Shown: positions 7,927 through 16,701 of the stretch, in pieces | How positions within the stretch are numbered: position 1 is the stretch's first letter | Layout: each line of letters opens with the position of its first letter | Assembly: GCA_965208395.1 (NCBI GenBank) | Contig: CBDBON010000001.1 | Span: forward strand, 310,001 to 374,000 | Origin: CBDBON01 sp965208395 | Lineage (GTDB): Bacteria; Chloroflexota; Dehalococcoidia; Lucifugimonadales; CBDBON01 | Length of the DNA stretch: 64,000 nucleotides | Direction: 5' to 3' | Program-made: the position numbers and the translations under genes | The notes under the pieces: model-generated | Told to the model about the DNA's origin: nothing | What the model saw: only the letters and a program-made list of their open reading frames with translations | The model's database searches: none

Positions 7927-10200
7927 CTACCTGGGTGGGCCTCTGCGGCCTCCGGGCCTAGACCTGGGGCCACCTCCCGGTCCGCCGCGCCGGGGTCCGC
8001 CTCCCCTGGGACCGCCTCCGCTTCTGTCGCGGGGGCCGCGGCGCGATCCGGCGGGCGCGGGGCCGCGCCGTCCGGCGTTGGACGGCCTCTGCGGGGGCCT
8101 GTAGCCGTCGTCCCCGCCGTCTTCCGGGCCCTCGATCAGGGCGCGCCGGGAGAGGTTGACCCTGCCCATCGAGTCGATCTCGGTAACCACCACTGTGATC
8201 TCTTCGCCGAGCTCGACCACGTCCTCGACGCTGGGAACGTGGTGGTCGGCGAGCTCGCTGATGTGGACGAGTCCATCCTTGCCAGGCAGCAGCTCTACGA
8301 AGCAGCCGAAGTTGGCGATCTTCACGACCTTGCCGGTGTAGATCTCGCCCACCTCGACGTCGCGCGTCAGGTCGCGGATCATCTTGATGGCGCGGTCGGC
8401 GGCCTCGCCGGTGGTCGCGCCTACGAAGACGGAGCCGTCGTCTTGTACGTCAACCGTGGCCCCGGTCTCTTCAATGATGCCGCGGATGGTCTTGCCGCCC
8501 GGCCCGATGACCATTCCGATCCTGTCGACCGGAATCTGTATGCGGGTCATGCGCGGGGCGTAGGGGCTCAACTCGGAGCGTGACTCGCCGATCGTCTCGT
8601 GGATGCGGTCGAGTATCTCCAGGCGCGCTCTCTTCCCCTGTTCGAGCGCGTCTCTTATGACGTCGAACCCGATGCTCTTGAGCTTGATGTCGAGCTGGAT
8701 GCCGGTGATTCCATCGCGCGATCCCGCGACCTTGAAGTCCATGTCGCCGACGTGGTCTTCCATGCCCTGTATGTCGGTCAGGGTGGTGTAGCGTCCGTCT
8801 TCGCCGGCGATCAGTCCTATGGAGATGCCGGCTACCGGGGCCTTTATGGGTACTCCGGCGTCCATGAGGGCGAGCGTACCCGCGCAGACGCTTCCCATCG
8901 AGGTGCTGCCATTGGAACTGAGCACCTCGCTTACCAGCCTGATGGTGTATGGGAAGTCCTCCTCGTCCGGTATCACGGGGGCGAGGGCCCTCTCGGCGAG
9001 GGCGCCGTGCCCGATGGAGCGGCGGCTTGGCGAGCCGACCCGCCTCACCTCACCGACGGAGAAGGGGGGGAAGTTGTAGTGGAGCATGAAGCGCTTGGAC
9101 TCTTCAGGGTCGAGTGTGTCGAGTCTCTGGGCGTCGCCGACGGAGCCCAGGGTGGCGATTCCGAGCACCTGGGTCTCTCCGCGCGTGAAGAGACCTGTGC
9201 CGTGTGTCCTCGGCAAGAGGCCCACCTCGCACGAGATGGCGCGGAGGTCGTGCCGTCGTCGTCCGTCGGGACGGCTGCCACCGTCGAGGACTCTGGTCTT
9301 GAACTCCTCTTCGACCTGAGCCTCGAAGGCATCTCCGATGTGGCCGGGGTCGAACTCCCCTGAGAGGGACTCGACGAGCTCGGCCTTGAGCGTGCCCATC
9401 TTCTCGTAGTGATCGGCCTTGTCACTGGGCGCTTCCAGGGCGGCGGCCAGGCGACCGCCGAGAGCGGAGGCGACGCGGGAGTCGAGCTCCTCGGGGTATG
9501 CCGTGGACACGAAGTCGGACTTGGGCTTTCCACACTTCGAGGCGAGGTCTCGTTGGAGCGAGATGATCGTCTGGTTCACTTCCTGCGCCAGCTCGATCGC
9601 GTCGAGGACGACCGACTCCGGGAGCTCGCTGGCACCAGCCTCCATCATCACGACTCCGGAGTCGCTACCGGCGACGATCAGGTCGAGCTCGGAGCGTTCG
9701 AGCTGCTCGTAGGTCGGGTTGACGACGAGGCCGCCGTCGACGTAGCCGATCTGGGTCGCGGCTATCGGTCCCTCGAACGGTATGTCGGAGATGGACAGGG
9801 CGGCCGACGCTCCGACTATCGACATGATGTCGAGCGTGGTCTCCTGGTCTGCGGAGAGGGCCGTGCCGATTATCTGGACCTCGTTGCGGAAGCCCCTGGG
9901 GAAGAGGGGACGGATGGGCCTGTCGGTCATCCTGGCGATGAGGGTGCCGTGCGTGCTGGGCCGGCCCTCGCGGCGGAAGAAGCTTCCCGGGATCTTCCCG
10001 CGCGCGTACATCCGCTCTTCGAAGTCGACGGTGAGCGGGAAGAAGTCGATGCCTTCCCTGGGTTTGCTCATCGTGGCCGTGACCAGCAAGACGCTGTCGC
10101 CGTATCGTATGACGATGGCGCCGCCGGCCTGCTGAGCGAGCTTCCCGGTCTCAAGCGTGAGAAGCCTGCCGCCGATCTCGCGGCTAACTGAAGAAAACAT
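7927..10200 (-). CDS. pnp: Polyribonucleotide nucleotidyltransferase (PNPase)
   Basis: PNPase degrades RNA from the 3' end by phosphorolysis and works in the RNA degradosome. The start is the ATG at 10198-10200, preceded by AGGAGG, giving 757 residues. Two RNase PH domains flank an all-helical linker, followed by a KH domain (about 550-610, IGPGGKTI) and an S1 domain (about 613-690, GEIYTGKVVKI). The C-terminal 60 residues (about 697-757) are almost only Arg, Gly and Pro, an RGG-like tail that should bind RNA and is not present in E. coli PNPase. It follows rpsO, the classical order, separated from it by a terminator hairpin. Confidence 0.98.
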   Translation of the reverse strand: MFSSVSREIGGRLLTLETGKLAQQAGGAIVIRYGDSVLLVTATMSKPREGIDFFPLTVDFEERMYARGKIPGSFFRREGRPSTHGTLIARMTDRPIRPLFPRGFRNEVQIIGTALSADQETTLDIMSIVGASAALSISDIPFEGPIAATQIGYVDGGLVVNPTYEQLERSELDLIVAGSDSGVVMMEAGASELPESVVLDAIELAQEVNQTIISLQRDLASKCGKPKSDFVSTAYPEELDSRVASALGGRLAAALEAPSDKADHYEKMGTLKAELVESLSGEFDPGHIGDAFEAQVEEEFKTRVLDGGSRPDGRRRHDLRAISCEVGLLPRTHGTGLFTRGETQVLGIATLGSVGDAQRLDTLDPEESKRFMLHYNFPPFSVGEVRRVGSPSRRSIGHGALAERALAPVIPDEEDFPYTIRLVSEVLSSNGSTSMGSVCAGTLALMDAGVPIKAPVAGISIGLIAGEDGRYTTLTDIQGMEDHVGDMDFKVAGSRDGITGIQLDIKLKSIGFDVIRDALEQGKRARLEILDRIHETIGESRSELSPYAPRMTRIQIPVDRIGMVIGPGGKTIRGIIEETGATVDVQDDGSVFVGATTGEAADRAIKMIRDLTRDVEVGEIYTGKVVKIANFGCFVELLPGKDGLVHISELADHHVPSVEDVVELGEEITVVVTEIDSMGRVNLSRRALIEGPEDGGDDGYRPPQRPSNAGRRGPAPAGSRRGPRDRSGGGPRGGGPRRGGPGGGPRSRPGGRRGPPR

Positions 10201-10230
10201 GTGAATATATACCTCCTGCGGTAAACGGGG

Positions 10231-10269
10231 GAGAAAAGAAGATAGCACCCACCGTGGGTGCTATCTTCT
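10231..10269 (-). terminator. Rho-independent terminator/attenuator between rpsO and pnp
   Basis: On the minus strand a 16-bp perfect inverted repeat (AGAAGATAGCACCCAC with its complement, one central base) is followed by TTTCTC. It overlaps the rpsO stop codon and lies just before the pnp ribosome-binding site, so it can partly end transcription and set the rpsO:pnp ratio. In E. coli the same junction holds a terminator and RNase processing sites. Confidence 0.88.
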
Positions 10270-10524
10270 GAGTCCTAGTCTAGAGATGAGTGATCTGTAC
10301 CTGCCTACGTCTTCCCGGTTGAGGTAGCGCAGCAGTCGACGACGCTGTCCTACCAGTTTCAGGAGTCCTCGGCGGGTACTCTGGTCGAGCTTGTGGGCTC
10401 TGAGATGCTCCGTAAGCTCGTTGATTCGATTCGTTATTAGGGCGACCTGGACCTCTGTTGAGCCTGTGTCCTTCTCGTGGGTCTTGTATTCGCCAATAAC
10501 GGCTTGCCTATCGGCCTTGTCCAA
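10261..10524 (-). CDS. rpsO: 30S ribosomal protein S15
   Basis: S15 binds the central domain of 16S rRNA early in small-subunit assembly. The 87-residue protein carries the family signature from EYKTHEKDTGSTEVQVALIT to RGLLKLVGQRRRLLRYL. The start codon is TTG (10522-10524), supported by GGGAGAGGTGA just upstream; no in-frame ATG fits better. It heads the rpsO-pnp unit and has a candidate promoter at 10577-10606. Confidence 0.97.
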   Translation of the reverse strand: MDKADRQAVIGEYKTHEKDTGSTEVQVALITNRINELTEHLRAHKLDQSTRRGLLKLVGQRRRLLRYLNREDVGRYRSLISRLGLRR

Positions 10525-10576
10525 TCACCTCTCCCGGTTTCTCTCCTGTGTTACTCTTTCTTTTCTCTTGCCCACA

Positions 10577-10606
10577 AGTGTAGCACGGTGCGCGTACGCC
10601 CGCAAA
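10577..10606 (-). promoter_or_regulatory. Candidate promoter for rpsO
   Basis: Reading the minus strand, TTTGCG and TACACT are separated by 18 bases, and TGC precedes TACACT, giving an extended -10. Transcription would start about 45 bases before the rpsO TTG. Confidence 0.5.
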
Positions 10607-10673
10607 CGAGGGTAGGGAGAATTGTCCGGATCAGGATTCGCCGGATTCGAAGATACTCGGGATGGGAGACTGG

Positions 10674-11582
10674 TCAGGCGAGGGAGGCTATGAATTCGGA
10701 GACGGCCCTGGCGAAGCCGGCGGGGTTGTCGCCCGGAACGAGATGGCCGGCTTTCTCCACGGTGGCGAGGGTGCAGTTAGGGATTCGCCGGTGCATCTCT
10801 TCCGCTGTCCGGGTGGCTATCAGGTCGCTCTTGGCTCCCCTCACGATCAGGGCGGGAGGCGTGAGGCTCTCGACGTATCCCCAGAGCCGTGAGGTCAGTC
10901 CGGGGTCCGATTGCCATCGCCTGTCAGAGGACCTAAGGAGCCGGTCGTACTTCCATGTCCACTTGCCGCTCGGCAGCTGCTTCAGGTTGTGCATGATGCT
11001 GCCGCGCACCTGCTCCGGGGACCTTCGGGGGTTGTATTTCAGGACTCTCTCTACGAAATCTTCCACCGAGTCGAGCTCGTCGTCCTGCTGGATGAAGCGC
11101 CTGATGTTCTCGGAGCCCGCACGGAGGTTCTCCGGGGCGGCGTCGACGATGATGACTGCCTTGACCCGCTCCGGGTGGTTCGCGGCGTAGGTGAGGGCGT
11201 TGCGGCCTCCCATCGAGAGGCCTACGAGCACGACCTCGTCCAGATCGAGAGCCTCGACGAAGGCGTGCGTGTCCCTCTGATGGGCTTCGGGAGAGTAGTC
11301 GCCGTCCGGGGCCCAGTCGGTATCACCATGCCCTCTCTGGTCCATAGAGATGACGTGAAACCTGTCGGAGAAGGCGAGGGCGATGAAGTCCCACGAGTGG
11401 CAGGTCTGAGCGAAGCCGTGAAGGAGCAGCATCGTGGGGTTGGCCGGGTCGCCCCACTCCAGGTAGTGGAAGCGGAGACCGTTTGCGGACGTGAACCGGT
11501 CCTGGGGCGCCGTCTCGGTCTCGAAGGGCACGCCCATCGCCCTAGCCGCGTCGTACAGCGAAAGTCCTTTTCCTGAGACCAT
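10674..11582 (-). CDS. Alpha/beta hydrolase
   Basis: A 302-residue alpha/beta-hydrolase. The nucleophile elbow is GLSMGG with S123, the oxyanion strand is LLLHGF (52-57), and the acid and histidine of the triad are plausible in GAKSDLI and KAGHLVPGDNP near the C-terminus. This pattern fits C-C bond hydrolases, epoxide/haloalkane-type hydrolases and esterases; the substrate is not evident. GGGAG lies 7 bases before the ATG. It is downstream of the amidase gene on the same strand with a 71-base gap and may be the last gene of the run that begins at 19269. Confidence 0.9.
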   Translation of the reverse strand: MVSGKGLSLYDAARAMGVPFETETAPQDRFTSANGLRFHYLEWGDPANPTMLLLHGFAQTCHSWDFIALAFSDRFHVISMDQRGHGDTDWAPDGDYSPEAHQRDTHAFVEALDLDEVVLVGLSMGGRNALTYAANHPERVKAVIIVDAAPENLRAGSENIRRFIQQDDELDSVEDFVERVLKYNPRRSPEQVRGSIMHNLKQLPSGKWTWKYDRLLRSSDRRWQSDPGLTSRLWGYVESLTPPALIVRGAKSDLIATRTAEEMHRRIPNCTLATVEKAGHLVPGDNPAGFARAVSEFIASLA

Positions 11583-11653
11583 CTATGCTCCCATACCGTT
11601 CACACTACCTGGATGGTTCGCACATTCTTCTGGCTGGGTGAGACGCGGCCACC

Positions 11654-13066
11654 TTAGACGGGGGGTCTCCGCGAGTGCCATTCGGTGGCCCGCTCGTATG
11701 CGTGGGCGGCTCTCAGGGCGGTGGCCTCCTCGAACGGGCGGCCCGCCAACTGCATCCCTATCGGCATTCCGGCCTCGGTGAATCCGCAGGGGACCGACAC
11801 GACGGGCACGCCGGAGATGTTGAATCCCCTCGTCAATCTGGGAAGCAGCCCCAAGACGGGAGTAGGGACCCCGTCTATCTCCACAGACGCCTCGTCGATT
11901 CTGGGGGCGGTCACTGGAGCGGTGGGCGCGAGCAGAAGGTCGAAATCCGTCATTGCATCGGCCACCCGCCGGTTGAAGACGGTGCGCGCCTGCTGCGCCT
12001 TGATGTAGTCGGCGGCCGGTGTCAGGGCGCCCTGCAGAAGGCGCGCTAGGACATCGGCGCCTATGTCGTCCGGACTCCGTCTGAGCCGGTCCATGTGAAC
12101 GGAAGCCGCCTCGGCGAGGAGGATGACGCCGGAGATCGGCACCGCGTGCTCGAAGGCGGGGATAGAGACGTGGTCGACCGACGCTCCCAAGCCTTCGAGG
12201 GTACGGGCAGCTTGCAGCACTGTCTTCTCCACCTCGGAGTCGACCAGATCGAAGAAGTATTCCTTGGGAATGCCGATGCGCAATCCCGCCACGCCCTCAT
12301 CAAGACCGGCGGTATAGTCTTCGACGGGCCTCCGTATCGACGAGTGGTCCTCGGGGTCGTGTCCGGCGATGACGTTGAGGACGAGGGCGGCGTCCCGTAC
12401 CGTTCGGGTCATCGGGCCGACCGTATCGAGCGTGTGGGAGAGGGGGTAGACGCCGCGTCTGCTGACGCGTCCGAAGGTCGGCTTGAGACCCACGATGCCG
12501 CACAGGGTGGACGGGATGCGTATGGAGCCGCCGGTGTCGCTGCCGAGGGCGGCCATGCACTGGCCGGCCGCGACGGCCGAGCCTGAGCCTCCGCTGGAGC
12601 CGCCGGTGACACGGTCGGTGTCCCACGGGTTATGCGCGGGGCCGTCGTGCGGGTTGACGCTCGTGGCTCCCAGAGCGAACTCGTGGATCTGGAGCTTTCC
12701 GATGATGATCGCGCCGGCCTCTTCGAACCGTTCCGTTACAGCGGCGTTCCGCCTCGGCACGAAATCTCTGAGAATCTTCGAGCCGACGGTTGTGGGCACT
12801 CCGGCGACATCGTAGAGGTCCTTCAGACCTATGGGGATTCCGTGCAGGGGGCCTGGCTTCTTGCCGGCGGCCAGCGCCTGCTCGGCGCGCGCGGCCGCGG
12901 CCATCGCCTCATCGGCGAGAAGTGTGATGAAGGAGTTGAGCCGCCCGTCGGTCTCCTCGATGCGTCTCAGATGGGCCTCTACGAGCTCCACGGGGGAGAG
13001 GTCCCCGGCCGAGATCAGCCGAGCGGCCTCCGCGATCGTGAGGAAGACCGTATCGTCGTTCCGCAA
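11654..13066 (-). CDS. Amidase signature family enzyme (GatA/AtzE-like)
   Basis: A 470-residue amidase with the complete Ser-cisSer-Lys triad: K82 (GLKDLYD), S157 in GGSSGGSG, and nucleophile S181 in DTGGSIR, spaced as in GatA. The start is a TTG at 13064-13066 right after the GatC-like gene, with GAGGA upstream. It could be GatA of the tRNA amidotransferase. However, the region after the second lysine (IHEFALGATSVNPHDGP) and the absence of gatB favour a small-molecule amide hydrolase that pairs with a GatC-like partner, as AtzE does with AtzG. The reaction would be hydrolysis of a carboxamide to acid and ammonia. Confidence 0.85.
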   Translation of the reverse strand: MRNDDTVFLTIAEAARLISAGDLSPVELVEAHLRRIEETDGRLNSFITLLADEAMAAAARAEQALAAGKKPGPLHGIPIGLKDLYDVAGVPTTVGSKILRDFVPRRNAAVTERFEEAGAIIIGKLQIHEFALGATSVNPHDGPAHNPWDTDRVTGGSSGGSGSAVAAGQCMAALGSDTGGSIRIPSTLCGIVGLKPTFGRVSRRGVYPLSHTLDTVGPMTRTVRDAALVLNVIAGHDPEDHSSIRRPVEDYTAGLDEGVAGLRIGIPKEYFFDLVDSEVEKTVLQAARTLEGLGASVDHVSIPAFEHAVPISGVILLAEAASVHMDRLRRSPDDIGADVLARLLQGALTPAADYIKAQQARTVFNRRVADAMTDFDLLLAPTAPVTAPRIDEASVEIDGVPTPVLGLLPRLTRGFNISGVPVVSVPCGFTEAGMPIGMQLAGRPFEEATALRAAHAYERATEWHSRRPPV

Positions 13067-13067
13067 G

Positions 13068-13262
13068 TCAGTCCTCGCTGTCGGCCCTGAAGTGGACCGC
13101 AGGCTCGACGTCCTGGAGGTCCAGGATGTCGAGCTGTTCGAGCTCGTCGACGGACCGCTGGACCTGCGGCAGCAGATCGTCCAACTGCTCGTCGGTGAGC
13201 TCCAGCCCGGAGGCGGAGGCCATCGCTCTGAGAGTCTCTACCGTTATCACTCGTTTGGCCAC
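13068..13262 (-). CDS. GatC-like small subunit
   Basis: A 64-residue protein that matches GatC in layout: an N-terminal VETLRAMASASGLELTDEQLDDL helix, a linker, and a C-terminal LDLQDVEP stretch that in GatC wraps around the amidase. The start is GTG (13260-13262) with AGGAGAAGG upstream. It is shorter than typical GatC (about 95 residues), closer to AtzG-type partners. The TGA stop lies one base before the amidase TTG, so the two are translationally coupled and probably form a complex. Confidence 0.8.
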   Translation of the reverse strand: MAKRVITVETLRAMASASGLELTDEQLDDLLPQVQRSVDELEQLDILDLQDVEPAVHFRADSED

Positions 13263-13291
13263 GGTCCTTCTCCTGTTTGAGCGACGGCGAG

Positions 13292-13513
13292 TCAGTCCTT
13301 CAGGGGGATCCGGCCCCAGGTTATCGCGTCGGGCTCCGGGGCGAGCGATCTCTCACGGACGATTTCCCGGATTTTGAGCAGCGTCGCGTTGACGTCGCCG
13401 GTGACGTAGACCCACTCGGGCTCCTCCGGGAACCAGTAGGGCGACGTTATCCGGACGACCTTGTGGTCGCGGGGACTGAGATATATGCCGAATCTGTCGA
13501 CGTGGCTGAGCAC
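13292..13513 (-). CDS. Conserved-looking hypothetical protein downstream of glmS
   Basis: A 73-residue frame starting with a GTG at 13511-13513, two bases after the glmS stop. The sequence (SHVDRFGIYLSPRDHKVVRI, then SPYWFPEEPEWVYVTGDV) has normal composition and ends 29 bases before the GatC-like gene, so it fits neatly in the operon. No strong ribosome-binding site is visible, so translation probably depends on coupling to glmS. I do not recognise a family. An alternative is that it is non-coding, but its length, position and composition argue for a real gene. Confidence 0.6.
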   Translation of the reverse strand: MLSHVDRFGIYLSPRDHKVVRITSPYWFPEEPEWVYVTGDVNATLLKIREIVRERSLAPEPDAITWGRIPLKD

Positions 13514-13515
13514 TT

Positions 13516-15360
13516 TTACTCGACCGTCACAGTCTTCGCCAGGTTTCTGGGCTGATCCACGTCGCAACCCCTCCTCACCGCGATGAAGTAGGCCAGCAGC
13601 TGCATGGGAACCGCCATAAGGATCGGGACCAGCGAGGGGGAGGCGGCCGGGATATAGAGGGCATCGTCGACCCTGCCGGCGATCTCGTCGTCGCCTTCGG
13701 TGACGATTGCGACCACCTTGCCGCCGCGCGCCTTCGTCTCGTGGATGCTGTTCAGCATCTTTTCGTAGAGGGCGTCCCTGGGCGACAGGGCTACGACAGG
13801 CATCGTCTCGTCTATAAGTGCGATCGGCCCGTGCTTCATCTCGGCTGCCTGGTATCCCTCCGCGTGAATGTAGCTGAGCTCCTTCAGCTTTAGCGCCCCC
13901 TCCATTGCCAGAGGGAAGTTGAGCCCGCGTCCCAGATAGAGGAAGTTGGTGTGGGGCGCGTACTTCCGCGCCAGGGCCTCGTAGGGAGCGTGGTCTGAGA
14001 GGAGGGTTCCCAGCATGCCGGGCAGCCGCGCCAACTCGCGCAGCCTGGCGGCGAGACGGTTGGCGTCGAGAGCCGCCCGTCTCCGTCCAAGGTAGAGGGC
14101 CAGGATGTAGAGAGCCGTGAGGGAGCAGACGAAGGTCTTGGTGGACGCGACGCTGATCTCCAGGCCGGCGCGGATCAGAATGGTCGCCTCGGCCATCCGC
14201 GTAGACTGGGCGCCCTCGTAGTTGCACAGGGTAATCTGGCGGGCGCCCTTCGCAGACGCCTGTTCCATCGCCGCGAGAGTGTCGGCCGTCTCTCCCGACT
14301 GGGAGATCGAGACGACCAGGGTCCGCTCGTCTATCACCGGGTCTCTGTATCGGAACTCAGAAGAGTTGTCCGCCTCGGCGGGAATCCGCGCGAGCGCCTC
14401 GATCCAGATACGGCCGGCCATCGCCGCGTGGAGGCTTGTTCCCGTCCCCAGGATGACGACCCTGTCGAAGCCGGCGACCTCCTCGTCGGTGAAGGGCATC
14501 TCGTCGAGCTGGACGGAGAGATCGTCAAACGACAGCCGACCACCCATTGCGTCGATGACCGCGCTGGGCTGCTCGTGGATCTCCTTGAGCATAAAGTGCC
14601 TGTATCCGCCCTTTGCAGCGGACATGGCATCGTAGGGCACCGTGGCTGCTCTCTTGGATACAGACACACCGTCCAGACGCGAGTAGACAACCCTCTGCGG
14701 AGTCAGGGTCGCCATCTCCCCGTCGGCCAGGTAGACGACGCGGTGGGTGTGCGGCAGTAGAGCGGGGACGTCGCTGGCGATGAGCATCTCCCGGTCGCCG
14801 TAACCGACGACGACGCCGCCGGCATTCCCCAGCCTGACGGCGACTATGGTGTCCGGTTCGTTCCGGCAGGCCGCGACGACTGCGTTAGCGCCGCGAAGGC
14901 GCCGCGCGGTCTCGCGCACCGCCTCCTCGAGCGAGCATCCGTCCGAGAGGTACGACTCGACGATGTGGGGGATGCACTCGGAGTCGGTCTGGGAGGAGAA
15001 GCGGTGTCCGTTGGTCAGGAGCTCCTGCTTGAGCTCGACGTAGTTCTCGACGATACCGTTGTGGACGACGGTAACATCCTTCGAGCAGTCGTTATGCGGA
15101 TGAGCGTTATCATCGGTGGGCCGTCCGTGTGTTGCCCATCTGGTGTGGCCCAGCCCCGTGTGTCCTTTGGGAAGGCCGTTGGCGAGCGACGATCGGAGGG
15201 CGGACAGCTTTCCTGATGACTTGTACACCTGAGAGTCGCCGTTGGGGCCTATGACCGCGATGCCGACACTGTCATACCCGCGGTATTCGAGTGTGCCGAG
15301 TCCCTCCAGTATGATGGGGGCGGCGCGCCGAGTCCCTGTATATCCGATGATTCCGCACAT
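13516..15360 (-). CDS. glmS: Glutamine--fructose-6-phosphate aminotransferase (isomerizing)
   Basis: GlmS makes glucosamine-6-phosphate from fructose-6-phosphate and glutamine, the entry to peptidoglycan and other aminosugar polymers. The 614-residue protein begins MCGIIGYTG, with Cys2 as the glutaminase nucleophile after Met removal. A class II amidotransferase domain (about 1-220) is followed by two SIS sugar-isomerase domains. It ends DQPRNLAKTVTVE, the usual conserved tail. The ATG overlaps the plsC TGA by one base. No glmS ribozyme could be expected, since the start directly abuts plsC. Confidence 0.98.
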   Translation of the reverse strand: MCGIIGYTGTRRAAPIILEGLGTLEYRGYDSVGIAVIGPNGDSQVYKSSGKLSALRSSLANGLPKGHTGLGHTRWATHGRPTDDNAHPHNDCSKDVTVVHNGIVENYVELKQELLTNGHRFSSQTDSECIPHIVESYLSDGCSLEEAVRETARRLRGANAVVAACRNEPDTIVAVRLGNAGGVVVGYGDREMLIASDVPALLPHTHRVVYLADGEMATLTPQRVVYSRLDGVSVSKRAATVPYDAMSAAKGGYRHFMLKEIHEQPSAVIDAMGGRLSFDDLSVQLDEMPFTDEEVAGFDRVVILGTGTSLHAAMAGRIWIEALARIPAEADNSSEFRYRDPVIDERTLVVSISQSGETADTLAAMEQASAKGARQITLCNYEGAQSTRMAEATILIRAGLEISVASTKTFVCSLTALYILALYLGRRRAALDANRLAARLRELARLPGMLGTLLSDHAPYEALARKYAPHTNFLYLGRGLNFPLAMEGALKLKELSYIHAEGYQAAEMKHGPIALIDETMPVVALSPRDALYEKMLNSIHETKARGGKVVAIVTEGDDEIAGRVDDALYIPAASPSLVPILMAVPMQLLAYFIAVRRGCDVDQPRNLAKTVTVE

Positions 15361-16037
15361 CAGCGGGTGTCCAGCGGAGACGCCTTGGCGGACGGGACTA
15401 TCCTGTAGGCGCCGCGATACTGCTCGGGCAGCAGCGCCGCGATCCGTTGCATGACCATGTCCGTCAGCGACTGTAGGACCTCGGAGCTCGGCTTGCCGTC
15501 GATCGGAGGCAATGAGAAGACCTGTCCAATGTTGACTCGTATGGTGCCGGTGGGGTTGACTGCCCGTAGCCAGTGCCCCATGCGCTCGCTCCCGACTATC
15601 GCCACCGGCAACAGCGGCGCACCCGTCTTGAGAGCAAGACTGGCTACCCCCGGCAAGGCTCTTATCATAGATCCGTTGTTTCGTGTGCCTTCCGGGAATA
15701 TAAGGAGCGCCTGGTCACGCTTCAGCCTGCCAAGCGCCCAGCGATAGGCGCGTACGTCGCCGCTGCCGCGGTCCAGTGGGAAGGCGCCATATGCCCGCAG
15801 GAGCGAACCTACAATCGGGTTGATGAATATGCCGTCCTTTGCGAGGAACCAGACCCGCCGGGGCAGACTTGCCGCGAGCAGTGGAGGGTCCAGGTTGCTC
15901 TGGTGGTTGGCTACGACGATAAGCGGTCCCATCGGAGGAACGTTCTCCGCTCCCGTGACCTTATGGTCCGCAAAGAGCCTGAGGGTCGTCCTCTGGGCCA
16001 CGTTGCATATGTCGTATAGGACGTGGGGTTCGCTCAT
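15360..16037 (-). CDS. plsC: 1-acyl-sn-glycerol-3-phosphate acyltransferase
   Basis: PlsC transfers an acyl chain to lysophosphatidic acid, giving phosphatidic acid at the membrane. The 225-residue protein carries the HX4D motif as NHQSNLD (H45, D50) and the second block FPEGTRN. Length and spacing are normal. It overlaps cmk upstream by four bases (ATGA) and glmS downstream by one base. The cmk-plsC neighbourhood is common in bacteria and supports the call. Confidence 0.94.
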   Translation of the reverse strand: MSEPHVLYDICNVAQRTTLRLFADHKVTGAENVPPMGPLIVVANHQSNLDPPLLAASLPRRVWFLAKDGIFINPIVGSLLRAYGAFPLDRGSGDVRAYRWALGRLKRDQALLIFPEGTRNNGSMIRALPGVASLALKTGAPLLPVAIVGSERMGHWLRAVNPTGTIRVNIGQVFSLPPIDGKPSSEVLQSLTDMVMQRIAALLPEQYRGAYRIVPSAKASPLDTR

Positions 16038-16693
16038 GCCGATTCTGCGATGTGCTGGATCCGCTCGATCACCTGCTCTACCGTCATATCGTCCGTGTCT
16101 ATGACGATGGCGTCGGGCGCCGGCCGCAGCGGCGAGACGGTCCGTTCGCTGTCTATCTTATCACGATGCGCCAGATCGCAGACCACACGGTCGTAGCTTA
16201 TCGAGCCGCCTCCTTCACAGATCTGGTCGTGCCGGCGTCTGGCGCGGACCTCTGCCGACGCCTGTAGGAAGACCTTTATTCGAGCGTCCGGAAGCACGGC
16301 TGTACCTATGTCGCGTCCGACCATCACGATCGGACCGCGGTCCGCCACCGCTTGCTGCTGACTTACCAGAGCGGTCCTCACGCCCGGGACGGCCGATACA
16401 GAGGATACGGCGCGTTGGACGGCGTCGTCCCGCAGATAGTCGGTCACATCCTCTCCGTCCACGGTGAGACGGTCGCCAGCTTCCAGTCGCATGGCGACTG
16501 AGCTCGCGAGAGAGGCCAGCGCCCTGCAGTCGGCGATGTCCACCCCGCGCCGTATGGCGGCCCACGTGACCGCTCGGTACATGGTCCCAGTGTCGAGGAA
16601 GCGGTAGCCAAGTCGCACGGCGACCGTTCTGCCGACGACGGTCTTCCCAGACGCGACCGGCCCGTCTATAGCTATGGCCCTAGGTGTCGGCAC
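16034..16693 (-). CDS. cmk: Cytidylate kinase
   Basis: Cmk phosphorylates CMP and dCMP to the diphosphates. I choose the GTG at 16691-16693, which gives 219 residues and starts directly before the IAIDGPVASGKT P-loop (11-18); longer readings overlap the upstream CoA-transferase with non-family sequence. LDTGTMYRAVTWAA, GRDIGTAVLPDA and ASAEVRARRRHDQ are the expected CMP-binding and lid segments. It starts 8 bases after the upstream stop and overlaps plsC by four bases. Confidence 0.95.
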   Translation of the reverse strand: MPTPRAIAIDGPVASGKTVVGRTVAVRLGYRFLDTGTMYRAVTWAAIRRGVDIADCRALASLASSVAMRLEAGDRLTVDGEDVTDYLRDDAVQRAVSSVSAVPGVRTALVSQQQAVADRGPIVMVGRDIGTAVLPDARIKVFLQASAEVRARRRHDQICEGGGSISYDRVVCDLAHRDKIDSERTVSPLRPAPDAIVIDTDDMTVEQVIERIQHIAESA

Positions 16694-16701
16694 CTTTATC
16701 T

